Shown here piece by piece: positions 48,835 through 64,000 of a DNA stretch of 64,000 nt. A program made the position numbers and the translations under genes. Numbering within the stretch: the first letter of the stretch is position 1; every line of letters begins with the position of its first letter. This stretch comes from Acidovorax kalamii (GTDB taxonomy: Bacteria; Pseudomonadota; Gammaproteobacteria; Burkholderiales; Burkholderiaceae_C): NCBI RefSeq assembly GCF_002245625.1, contig NZ_NOIG01000006.1, forward strand, positions 425,360-489,359, in the 5' to 3' direction. A model generated the notes under the pieces. It was not told the DNA's origin, did no database searches, and was given only the letters and a program-made list of their open reading frames with translations.

Positions 48835-49502
48835 CTGGCCGGCTCCGCGCCCAGGCGCTGGCTGCGGGACACCAGCAGGTTCCAGCCCGAGCGCCCCACG
48901 GCGCCGATCTGGAAGGGACGGGGCAGCTGGGACATGTCGAGCCGGAAGCGGAAGTTGACCGTGTGCACGGCATCGGCCTCGATCACATCACGTTCTGCAA
49001 TCTTCCAGCGCGAAAATCGCTGAATGGACGCCATCGCCTCATCGTAACTGTCAAAGTTCTGCCCCAGGACCACCCCCAGGCCGCTGTTGGTGAAAGGCAC
49101 GGCAGAGATGTTGAGGCGCCAGCGGCGGGTCAGCGGCTGGTAGCTCAACCGGAAGTAGCGCGTGGTTTCGGCCACAAGGCGGTCGGACCAGTACCAGCGG
49201 TCGCGCAGCACCTGCGCATCGGCCACAAAAAACATCGGGATGCCTTTGTAGAGCGCATCTTCGGCCAGATCTGGCAGGTCAAACTGGAGGTTGGCCCCGA
49301 GGTAGAGGCCGTCTTCGGCGCGCTCCAGGCGCAGCTCGCCCACTTCGGCATTGGCGGCCTGGGCGGCCGTGGCGGGGGGGGCCAGCAGCCCGCCCCACAG
49401 GCACAGCGACAAAACTGCGGCGCAAAACAGCAACCAATGGACCCCAGCGGGCCCATTACGGCGATTTTTGCAACAGTGCGTAAAAAAATCCGTCGTGGTC
49501 AC
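48831..49502 (-). CDS. DUF4390 domain protein
   Basis: 223 residues. After a GTG start, a hydrophobic signal segment (LLFCAAVLSLCLWGGLLAPP) precedes a soluble DUF4390 domain (ELRLERAEDGLYLGANLQFD, YWSDRLVAETTRYFRLSYQP, RWRLNISAVPFTNSGLGVVL). It is probably periplasmic. The domain is characteristic of betaproteobacteria and regularly stands between rsmB and ntrY. The start overlaps the rsmB end by 47 bases, and its stop overlaps the kinase start by 4, so the three genes are tightly coupled. Function unknown. Confidence 0.85.
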   Translation of the reverse strand: MTTTDFFTHCCKNRRNGPAGVHWLLFCAAVLSLCLWGGLLAPPATAAQAANAEVGELRLERAEDGLYLGANLQFDLPDLAEDALYKGIPMFFVADAQVLRDRWYWSDRLVAETTRYFRLSYQPLTRRWRLNISAVPFTNSGLGVVLGQNFDSYDEAMASIQRFSRWKIAERDVIEADAVHTVNFRFRLDMSQLPRPFQIGAVGRSGWNLLVSRSQRLGAEPAR

Positions 49503-50901
49503 CGATCTGATTGTCCGGGACTGCCCCGCCCTTGTCCGCGTTGCCGGGAATTAAATGGCCCGGCGAAGGCTGCAATTGCGCATCGGTGTTGTGCGCAAGA
49601 AACGTTTGCACCTGGGCGTCGCCTTCTGCGCGGAACACCGAGCAGGTGCAGTACAGCAGGCGCCCACCGGGGCGCAGCAGGGGCCACAGGGCCTTCAGCA
49701 GCTGCGCCTGCAAAGTGGCGAGTTGGGCAATGTCGCTCTCCCGGCGCAGCCAGCGCACATCGGGGTGGCGGCGCACGATGCCGGATGCGGTGCAGGGTGC
49801 GTCGAGCAAGATGGCATCGAACAGAGCACCACCACAATGCGCCTGCCACCAGTCCTGCGGGCGTGCAGCATCGGCCACCAGCACCTGGGCGCTCAGCCCC
49901 AGTCGCTGCAGCGTGTCGCCAATGCGGGCGCTGCGGGTGGCATCAACCTCCAGCGCCGTGACATGCATCGGCGCGCCGGGGGCGGCCATCTCCAGCAGGT
50001 GCGCGGTTTTGCCGCCGGGGGCGGCGCAGGCGTCCAGCACCCGCAGGGGCTGGGCCAGGTCCAACCCCTGCAGCAGCAAGGGCGCCGCCATCTGGGCGGC
50101 GGCGTCCTGCACCGACGCCCAGCCCTCGGCAAAACCGGGCAGCGATGGCACGGGTACCGGGTGCTGCAAGGCCAGGCCCATGTCACCGGCGGGAAATGCT
50201 TCTAAATTGATAGCACTCAACGCTTTCTGATAGCGCGGTAGCGTGCATTTTTGCTGATTAATCCGCAACGTCATGGGCGCGTGGGCGTTGTTGGCCCGCA
50301 GGATCTGCTCCCACTGCTGCGGATGGTCCTTGCGCAGGCGCTGGATCCACCACGCCGGGTGATTGAAGCGGGCCACCGGGTCGTTGTCGGTGGCGGCCAC
50401 CAGGGCGTCGCGCTCCCGCAGAAAGCGGCGCAAGCAGCCATTGATGAACGACGCCTGGGCCCGCGTGGAGGGGTGGTGCTTGGCAGCCTCCACGGCCTGG
50501 TTGACCAGGGTGAAGGCTTCGTAGGGCGCTTCGTCCGGGTTCCAGCCCAGCGCCAGTGCCGTGCACAACAGCGCATCGGCAGCGGGTGGCGGCGTGCGGG
50601 TGGCCAGCTGCCGGCGCAGGGCGTCGGCGCGGCCCAGTTGCCGCAGCACCTGGAACAGCAGGGACTGCACCCCGGGGCGCAGTCCCGCATCGACTGCCGC
50701 GAGGGCCGCCGTGCCGGACTGGCCGCTGCGAATGGCCTGCAAGGCCCCCGCAACAGCGGTCAACTGCTGCCACAGTGCCACCGAGCCAGGCGGCGTGGCG
50801 CTCAGCGCCCCCGAAGGCACTCCATTGCTACGCGGACGTGGCGGGCGGGAGGGGTGGCTGCCGCCAGGGCGACCTGGTCGGTGGGAAGAAGGAGGATTCA
50901 T
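49456..50901 (-). CDS. rsmB: 16S rRNA (cytosine-967-C5)-methyltransferase
   Basis: A 481-residue m5C methyltransferase for C967 of 16S rRNA. The N-terminal NusB-like RNA-binding domain covers about 30-170 (FTLVNQAVEAAKHHPSTRAQ, SFINGCLRRFLRERD), and the SAM domain follows: DACAAPGGKTAHLLE, DAPCTASGIVRRHPD (Cys acting in product release) and LYCTCSVFRAE (nucleophile Cys). The ATG at 50901 has GGAGGA upstream. A degenerate palindromic repeat at about 50195-50260 is read through as TLPRYQKALSAINLEAF, between the RNA-binding and catalytic parts. Confidence 0.92.
   Translation of the reverse strand: MNPPSSHRPGRPGGSHPSRPPRPRSNGVPSGALSATPPGSVALWQQLTAVAGALQAIRSGQSGTAALAAVDAGLRPGVQSLLFQVLRQLGRADALRRQLATRTPPPAADALLCTALALGWNPDEAPYEAFTLVNQAVEAAKHHPSTRAQASFINGCLRRFLRERDALVAATDNDPVARFNHPAWWIQRLRKDHPQQWEQILRANNAHAPMTLRINQQKCTLPRYQKALSAINLEAFPAGDMGLALQHPVPVPSLPGFAEGWASVQDAAAQMAAPLLLQGLDLAQPLRVLDACAAPGGKTAHLLEMAAPGAPMHVTALEVDATRSARIGDTLQRLGLSAQVLVADAARPQDWWQAHCGGALFDAILLDAPCTASGIVRRHPDVRWLRRESDIAQLATLQAQLLKALWPLLRPGGRLLYCTCSVFRAEGDAQVQTFLAHNTDAQLQPSPGHLIPGNADKGGAVPDNQIGDHDGFFYALLQKSP
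50195..50260. repeat. Degenerate family 2 palindromic repeat inside rsmB
   Basis: On the minus strand it reads AATGCACGCTACCGCGCTAT, then AAAGCGTTGAGTGCTATCAA: the same parts as family 2 (AGCGCT, AAGCGCT, GCTATC) with point changes. It is AT-richer than the gene around it and remains in frame. Confidence 0.5.
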
Positions 50902-50933
50902 CGTGGTCCTGAAAACCGGCTGCGGCGACCGCG

Positions 50934-51530
50934 CTACAGCGCGCGCGCCGCCTTGAAGCCAAAGACCCATGCCAGCAGGCTGGCCGGGAACTGCGCAATG
51001 GCTGCGTTGTAATGCCGCACCGCATCGTTGAACACTTGGATGGCCTGGGTGTTTTGCTGCTGGTGCTCGTCCCAGCGGATCTGCCAGATCGACAGGGCCG
51101 TGAGGGCGGGCTCCGCCGCTGCCTCGGGCGCGGGGGCCACGTCTAGCGCTCTTGTGGGGGGTTGCACCACGCCCACGGCGCCCAGCCAGGTGGCCAGCAA
51201 CACATCGCGCGCAGCCGCCAGGGCCGCCACGGCTTCGGGCTGCAGCGGGCGCGCGCGCGCCACAGCCAGCGAGGCACTGAGCTGAGTGGTGGCCCCTTGT
51301 AAGGCCGCCACCTCCTGCTCGCCCGCACCGGCCAGCAAGCGCCCCCGCTGCACGGCGATGGCGGCATCAAACTCGCCCAGCAGCGCCACCAGACGCACCA
51401 TGTGGGCGTCGAAGCTGCCAAACGACTGCACCACCGCCGAGCGCAGCCGCATCAGGCGGTTGTAGGCCCCAAGGGCCCAAAACAGGAGGACGGCAAAAGC
51501 GATCCAGAAAAGGGGCGATGACCACAACAT
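50934..51530 (-). CDS. LemA-family protein
   Basis: 198 residues. An N-terminal transmembrane helix (LFWIAFAVLLFWALGAYNRL) is followed by the LemA helical bundle (LRSAVVQSFGSFDAHMVRLV) and the family's C-terminal YNAAIAQFPASLLAWVFGFK. The ATG at 51530 is chosen because it starts right before the membrane helix. LemA proteins are membrane-anchored, with the helical part usually outside; their function is not settled. It lies 32 bases upstream of rsmB on the same strand. Confidence 0.85.
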   Translation of the reverse strand: MLWSSPLFWIAFAVLLFWALGAYNRLMRLRSAVVQSFGSFDAHMVRLVALLGEFDAAIAVQRGRLLAGAGEQEVAALQGATTQLSASLAVARARPLQPEAVAALAAARDVLLATWLGAVGVVQPPTRALDVAPAPEAAAEPALTALSIWQIRWDEHQQQNTQAIQVFNDAVRHYNAAIAQFPASLLAWVFGFKAARAL

Positions 51531-51626
51531 GCGCAGTTGCTGGTGGCGCGGGTTGCACGCGCTCCAGCCCGGGAAAAGGGGTGAGAAAAAAAAGGAAAGA
51601 ACCTGGGCGTTCCGGCGTTCCATGAA

Positions 51627-51666
51627 AAACGCCCCCGGCCTGCCAGGGGACAGGGCGGGAGCGTTT
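51627..51666 (-). terminator. Terminator after rpoC
   Basis: AACGCTCCCGCC...GGGGGCGTT on the minus strand, followed by TTTTC, 19 bases past the rpoC stop. It ends the rplKAJL-rpoBC transcript. Confidence 0.8.
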
Positions 51667-51684
51667 CAGTGACAGCCGGAAGGC

Positions 51685-55920
<4,236 letters not shown>

Positions 55921-55941
55921 AGTGACTCTTTCCTTTTCTGC

Positions 55942-60054
<4,113 letters not shown>

Positions 60055-60190
60055 GAGATCTCCGGGCAAAGACATGAGTCCTGGGTCTTCGACGACTGAC
60101 CCGCAAGGAGCGCTGTCTTTGCGGGCTTGGCGGTTGGCCACTACCAACCATGGCGGACGGTGATGCGTTGCACATCACCCGAACCAAGGC

Positions 60191-60305
60191 GTCTTCTGCT
60201 GTCGGGATTGACAGAAGACACTCGCAAACCCCAACAATGGGCGGGGCTTGCGGGTGCGCTCTGAAAGCACCAAAGGCTGGAGGCCCTTTGAGGAGCACTC
60301 CAGCC
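60191..60305 (-). promoter_or_regulatory. rplL-rpoB intergenic hairpins (attenuator / processing site)
   Basis: In the 267-base gap between rplL and rpoB, GGCTGGAG (60275-60282) pairs with CTCCAGCC (60298-60305), and GTCTTCTG (60191-60198) pairs with CAGAAGAC (60212-60219). By analogy with E. coli, the first may be a partial terminator lowering rpoBC relative to ribosomal proteins, and the second an RNase III-type site. Confidence 0.6.
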
Positions 60306-60321
60306 CTTGAGCGGGACCGAA

Positions 60322-60699
60322 TTACTTGAGTTCGGCCTTGGCGCCAGCTTCCACCAGCTTCTTGACGGCAGCTTCGGCGTCAGCCTTGGCAATGCCTTCC
60401 TTGACGTTCTTGGGAGCGCCGTCCACCAGGTCCTTGGCTTCCTTGAGGCCCAGACCCGTGATTTCACGCACTGCCTTGATGACGGACACCTTGTTGGCGC
60501 CAGCGTCGGTCAGCACCACGTTGAATTCCGTCTTTTCTTCAGCAGCAGCAGCGCCAGCGCCACCACCGGCAGCAGCAGGAGCAGCCATGGCTGCAGCGCT
60601 CACACCAAACTTCTCTTCAATGGCCTTCACCAGGTCATTGAGTTCCAGGACCGTCATGCTGTCCAGCGCGGTCAAGAATGCGTCTTTGTCGAATGCCAT
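60322..60699 (-). CDS. rplL: 50S ribosomal protein L7/L12
   Basis: 125 residues: an N-terminal dimerisation domain ([20 protein letters not shown]), an Ala/Gly-rich hinge ([20 protein letters not shown]) and a C-terminal factor-binding domain ([40 protein letters not shown]). It forms the ribosomal stalk with L10 that recruits translation GTPases. Normal length. Confidence 0.98.
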   Translation of the reverse strand: MAFDKDAFLTALDSMTVLELNDLVKAIEEKFGVSAAAMAAPAAAGGGAGAAAAEEKTEFNVVLTDAGANKVSVIKAVREITGLGLKEAKDLVDGAPKNVKEGIAKADAEAAVKKLVEAGAKAELK

Positions 60700-60739
60700 T
60701 TTGATTTCCTAACAATTTTGTTGGTTAACTGCCGAGCGT

Positions 60740-61264
60740 TCAAGCCGCGACAGGTTCGGCGGCCGGAGCGGCTGCGCCTTCGCCTTTTTTCGCCGCCAGT
60801 GCGCCCAGCACAACGGCCGTACGCGACATGGGGGACATAAGCAAGCCACAAATCTGAGCCAGCAGCACTTCCTTGGAAGGGATGTTGGCCAGTTGCTTAA
60901 CGCCGTTGACGTCCAGGGCTTTACCACCGAAAGCGCCACCACGAATCACCAGCTTGTCGTTGGTCTTCGAGAAATCGGCCACCACTTTCGCGGCTGCCAC
61001 GGCGTCTTCGGAGAAGCCATAGATCAGAGGACCGGTCATCTGGTCTGCTACCACGTCGAACTGGCTGCCAGCCACAGCACGGCGGGCCAGGGTGTTCTTC
61101 AGAACACTCAGGCTCACGCCCTTGCTGCGAGCTTCCACGCGCAGTTTGGTCATGTCGGCGACCGTGATGCCACGGTATTCCGCGATCACAAGCGTTTGAG
61201 CTTTAGCGGCGAGGCTGGTCACTTCACTGATGACCGCTTCTTTCTCACTGCGATTAAGACTCAA
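60740..61264 (-). CDS. rplJ: 50S ribosomal protein L10
   Basis: 174 residues: [40 protein letters not shown] and [20 protein letters not shown] match L10. It anchors L7/L12 dimers on the ribosome and usually autoregulates the rplJL unit by binding its own leader. It is followed after 40 bases by rplL. Confidence 0.97.
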   Translation of the reverse strand: MSLNRSEKEAVISEVTSLAAKAQTLVIAEYRGITVADMTKLRVEARSKGVSLSVLKNTLARRAVAGSQFDVVADQMTGPLIYGFSEDAVAAAKVVADFSKTNDKLVIRGGAFGGKALDVNGVKQLANIPSKEVLLAQICGLLMSPMSRTAVVLGALAAKKGEGAAAPAAEPVAA

Positions 61265-61503
61265 GGTCTACTCCTTAAATTGCGCACTTGGGTTTTCACC
61301 CTCATGCGCGCTCTTGTTGCAGCGACCAACTGTTTCGGAACGGATTCCATCTGCAGCGGGATCGCCATCTGCGTTGGCCCCAGAGGGATTAAGCACAAAC
61401 AAGTTGCACACCAACGGTCTTGGATGGCCTGAAGGCACCTGTAACAGCACCACCAGCCCACCACATCAGGCCTTTTGACAGACCTGAAGATTTCTTATCG
61501 CAA
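61265..61503 (-). promoter_or_regulatory. rplJ leader region (possible L10 leader)
   Basis: A 239-base gap upstream of rplJ. A long hairpin can form between GGCCTGA (61426-61432) and TCAGGCC (61466-61472). The position matches the L10-binding leader that represses rplJL translation in other bacteria; I could not verify the consensus kink-turn. Confidence 0.5.
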
Positions 61504-62199
61504 TTACGCTGCGATGGATTGCGTATCCACGCGGACGCCAACGCCCATCGTGGAGGACACAGCGACCTTGCGCAGGTACAGGCCCTTGCTGGTTGCGGGC
61601 TTTGCCTTGTTCAGAGCTTCGATCAGTGCAGCCAGATTGCCTTGCAGCTTTTCGTTGTCGAACGAGCGACGACCGATCGTGCTGTGCACGATGCCGGCCT
61701 TGTCCACGCGGAACTGCACTTGACCTGCCTTGGCGTTCTTCACAGCCGTAGCAACGTCAGGCGTCACGGTGCCCACCTTGGGGTTAGGCATCAGGCCACG
61801 TGGGCCCAGGATCTGACCCAGCGTACCCACAACGCGCATTGCGTCAGGGGCGGCGATCACCACGTCGAAAGGCATGTCACCAGCCTTGACCTGGGCAGCC
61901 AGGTCGTCCATGCCAACGATGTCGGCGCCAGCGGCCTTTGCTTCTTCCGCCTTGGCACCTTGTGCGAACACGGCTACGCGGGTCGTCTTGCCGGTACCGT
62001 TAGGCAGCACCACGGCGCCACGAACCACTTGGTCGGACTTCTTGGCATCGATGCCCAGCTGAACGGCTACATCGATGGATTCGTCGAACTTGGCCGTAGC
62101 GGCTTCCTTCACGATTGCAACTGCGTCGGCGAATGCGTACAGCTTGGTGCTGTCAACCTTGCCTTGCAGGGCTTTTTGCTTCTTGGTCAGCTTGGCCAT
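61504..62199 (-). CDS. rplA: 50S ribosomal protein L1
   Basis: 231 residues: [55 protein letters not shown] and the L1 signature-like [18 protein letters not shown]. It binds 23S rRNA at the L1 stalk and can repress its own operon. It lies 1 base after rplK. Confidence 0.98.
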   Translation of the reverse strand: MAKLTKKQKALQGKVDSTKLYAFADAVAIVKEAATAKFDESIDVAVQLGIDAKKSDQVVRGAVVLPNGTGKTTRVAVFAQGAKAEEAKAAGADIVGMDDLAAQVKAGDMPFDVVIAAPDAMRVVGTLGQILGPRGLMPNPKVGTVTPDVATAVKNAKAGQVQFRVDKAGIVHSTIGRRSFDNEKLQGNLAALIEALNKAKPATSKGLYLRKVAVSSTMGVGVRVDTQSIAA

Positions 62200-62200
62200 C

Positions 62201-62632
62201 TTACAAACCCTCCACCGTCACGCCCATCGAGCGTGCAGAGCCAGCCAGCGTGCGCACAGCGGCGTCGACGTTGGCAGCATTCATGTCTTTCATCTTGGTC
62301 TTGGCGATCTCTTCGAGCTGTTCGCGCGTGATCTTGCCGACCTTGACCTTCAGTGCGTTGGAAGAACCCTTTTCGAGCTTGATGGCCTTCTTGATCAGAG
62401 TCGTCGCAGGCGGCGTCTTGATGATGAAGGTGAAGCTCTTGTCTGCAAAAGCCGTGATGACCACAGGCAGCGGCAGGCCGGGCTCGACACCCTGGGTCTG
62501 GGCATTGAATGCCTTGCAGAACTCCATGATGTTGAGGCCACGCTGGCCCAGTGCGGGACCGATTGGTGGGGATGGATTGGCCTTACCAGCTGGAACTTGC
62601 AGCTTGATAAAACCGACGATTTTCTTCGCCAT
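62201..62632 (-). CDS. rplK: 50S ribosomal protein L11
   Basis: 143 residues: [40 protein letters not shown] and the C-terminal signature [13 protein letters not shown]. It binds the GTPase-associated centre of 23S rRNA and is needed for RelA activation. Confidence 0.98.
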   Translation of the reverse strand: MAKKIVGFIKLQVPAGKANPSPPIGPALGQRGLNIMEFCKAFNAQTQGVEPGLPLPVVITAFADKSFTFIIKTPPATTLIKKAIKLEKGSSNALKVKVGKITREQLEEIAKTKMKDMNAANVDAAVRTLAGSARSMGVTVEGL

Positions 62633-62791
62633 GTTTTACTCCTTACGGGTCATAACGCCTGCGCTACACCATGCAGCCACCGGCTCCCCGGGGTTAACGA
62701 CTCACCTTCGCGATGTCCGCACCGAGTCGAAAAGTGCGGCATCCATTTTTTGGACACGAAAACCTGAAAAGCCAGGCTTCAGATCAAAGGC

Positions 62792-63388
62792 TCAGGTCTT
62801 CTCGACCTGCCCAAATTCCAGCTCAACCGGCGTAGAGCGGCCAAAGATCATGACGGAGACGCGCACGCGGCTCTTTTCGTAGTTGACTTCTTCGACAGAG
62901 CCATTGAAGTCCGTGAACGGACCTTCCTTGACGCGAACCAGCTCACCGACCATGAATTCGATCTTGTGGCGGGGCTTGTCGGTACCTTCCTGCATCTGGC
63001 TGACGATCTTTTGCACTTCGTCTTCCGAGATCGGGGCGGGGCGATTCTTGGCCCCCCCCACAAAACCCGTCACCTTGTTGGTGTGCTTCACCAAGTGCCA
63101 GGTGTCGTCGTCCATGATCATTTCAACGAACACATAGCCAGGGAACAAACGACGCTCTGTCGTCTTGCGCTGGCCGTTCTTCATTTCAACGACCTCTTCG
63201 GTCGGCACCAGAATGCGGCCAAACTTGTCCTGCATCCCCGAGCGGCTGATGCGCTCCTGGATGTTGCGCTCCACCGCTTTCTCCATACCAGAGTAGGCGT
63301 GAACAATGTACCAACGCAAATCGGGATTTGCCGAAGCAGAAGCGCCTGCAGGAGCTTCTGCTCCAGTGATTTCCGCAGCGGTCGTCAT
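62792..63388 (-). CDS. nusG: Transcription termination/antitermination factor NusG
   Basis: 198 residues. After a short Ala-rich extension, the NGN domain begins at [40 protein letters not shown] and the C-terminal KOW domain [20 protein letters not shown] follow. The ATG at 63388 overlaps the secE TGA by 4 bases (ATGA). NusG links RNA polymerase to Rho and to the ribosome. Confidence 0.97.
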   Translation of the reverse strand: MTTAAEITGAEAPAGASASANPDLRWYIVHAYSGMEKAVERNIQERISRSGMQDKFGRILVPTEEVVEMKNGQRKTTERRLFPGYVFVEMIMDDDTWHLVKHTNKVTGFVGGAKNRPAPISEDEVQKIVSQMQEGTDKPRHKIEFMVGELVRVKEGPFTDFNGSVEEVNYEKSRVRVSVMIFGRSTPVELEFGQVEKT

Positions 63389-63771
63389 GACTTTCTCCAG
63401 CCCAAAATCAAGTCGTACAAAACCCACTCCAGGGTCTTGTCAGTGAACCACAGGAACAGCGCCATGATCACCACAAAGGCGAACACATACGCGGTCATCT
63501 GCAGGGTTTCCTTGCGCGTCGGCCAGACAACCTTCTTGACTTCACGCCATGCATCTTTCGCAAAAGCGACAAATTGACGCCCCGACTCCGACACCAGAAA
63601 AACACCCGCCGCCGCAATCAAGCCCACGATCAGCGCAGCCCACTGCACCACCGCACCTTGCTTGCCCAGCAAATAAAAGCCCGCTACCGATGCAATGACC
63701 AAGGCCACCACCGCTGCGAGCTTGGCCTTGTCTGCGCCTGTATTGACAGTTTCAACCTGTGATGTGGCCAT
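63385..63771 (-). CDS. secE: Preprotein translocase subunit SecE
   Basis: 128 residues with three membrane helices ([36 protein letters not shown] and [17 protein letters not shown]), the long proteobacterial form. The conserved amphipathic stretch [20 protein letters not shown] lies before the last helix. SecE joins SecY and SecG to form the protein-export channel. Confidence 0.96.
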   Translation of the reverse strand: MATSQVETVNTGADKAKLAAVVALVIASVAGFYLLGKQGAVVQWAALIVGLIAAAGVFLVSESGRQFVAFAKDAWREVKKVVWPTRKETLQMTAYVFAFVVIMALFLWFTDKTLEWVLYDLILGWRKS

Positions 63772-63818
63772 CTTTGAGTGTTTCCTGCTTCCGATTCACG
63801 GCATCACTTAAGACACCG

Positions 63819-63843
63819 AAGCCCGCCAGGGTCTGGCGGGCTT
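63819..63843 (-). terminator. Hairpin between tRNA-Trp and secE
   Basis: AAGCCCGCCA-GGGTC-TGGCGGGCTT, a strong 10-bp stem with no T-run behind it on the minus strand. It may protect the tRNA precursor 3' end or act as a partial terminator before secE. Confidence 0.6.
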
Positions 63844-63862
63844 GTTGTGGGCCACTTTCAAG

Positions 63863-63938
63863 TGGCAGGGGCAGTAGGAATCGAACCTACAACCTTCGGT
63901 TTTGGAGACCGACGCTCTGCCAATTGAGCTATACCCCT
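63863..63938 (-). tRNA. tRNA-Trp (anticodon CCA)
   Basis: A 76-nt cloverleaf starting AGGGGTATAGCTCAATTGGC, anticodon stem and loop GGTCTCCAAAACC, T-arm GTAGGTTCGATTCCTAC and an encoded CCA. It lies between tuf and secE, the usual order. Confidence 0.96.
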
Positions 63939-63952
63939 ATATACCTTGCCAA

Positions 63953-64000
63953 TTAGGCAATGATCTTGGCCACGACGCCAGCGCCCACCGTGCGGCCGCC
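63953..64000 (-). CDS. tuf: Elongation factor Tu, last 15 codons (rest outside window)
   Basis: The minus strand reads GGRTVGAGVVAKIIA and a TAA stop, the conserved EF-Tu C-terminus. The tRNA-Trp gene follows 14 bases after the stop. Confidence 0.93.
   Translation of the reverse strand, partial: GGRTVGAGVVAKIIA

Noticed and set aside
46579..49023. An 814-residue plus-strand frame opposite the NtrY-like kinase
   Set aside because: Shadow frame; no domains, and the kinase on the other strand is complete.

Overview
The window looks like a chromosomal segment of a high-GC betaproteobacterium, most likely a member of the Comamonadaceae (Acidovorax-like). This is inferred from the gene content (pilT/pilU, an ntrY/ntrX-like pair next to rsmB, a yraN-diaA-dolP cluster, the tRNA-Trp-secE-nusG-rplKAJL-rpoBC order) and from short palindromic repeats of a style I associate with this family. 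No 16S gene is present, so the genus stays open.

1-26,400 is host chromosome. It opens inside purU, followed by a LysR regulator and an orphan glcD. A lower-GC patch (3.3-4.6 kb) carries an alpha/beta hydrolase and a tiny membrane protein. Next come a DUF445 protein, a class V aminotransferase, an AraC/LysE pair, and a fatty-acid-type locus: a single-chain acyl-CoA carboxylase, an acyl-CoA ligase and a divergent TetR gene with two TACC-N4-GGTA sites between them. Then follow a periplasmic binding protein, threonine aldolase, YggS, pilT-cNMP protein-pilU, a beta-hydroxyacid dehydrogenase, the dolP/diaA/yraN operon divergent from rsmI, and an Hsp70-like ATPase.

26,436-45,727 is an integrated element of about 19.2 kb inserted at the 3' end of tRNA-Phe. 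A 59-bp direct repeat with one mismatch marks both ends. The element holds a tyrosine integrase, a RepA-like AAA ATPase flanked by iteron-like repeats, a hairpin-rich non-coding stretch, a minus-strand series of small unknown proteins divergent from an XRE regulator with a perfect 17-bp operator, and two possible stand-alone conflict genes (DUF2971, SLATT). Its most interesting part is a compact five-gene cassette at 37,680-44,950: a GNAT-ABC ATPase fusion, a HerA/FtsK-like translocase and a winged-helix-like protein in one unit, converging with 4 bp between stops on a unit with a HEPN-PLD fusion and an AAA ATPase. I know of no named defence system with this exact composition. I propose it as a candidate anti-phage or anti-plasmid system; function is inference only. 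An IS5-family transposase remnant lies just inside the right end.

45,683-64,000 is again core chromosome: tRNA-Phe, the ntrX/ntrY-like pair, a DUF4390 protein, rsmB, a LemA protein, then rpoC, rpoB, rplL, rplJ, rplA, rplK, nusG, secE, tRNA-Trp and the last codons of tuf, all on the minus strand.
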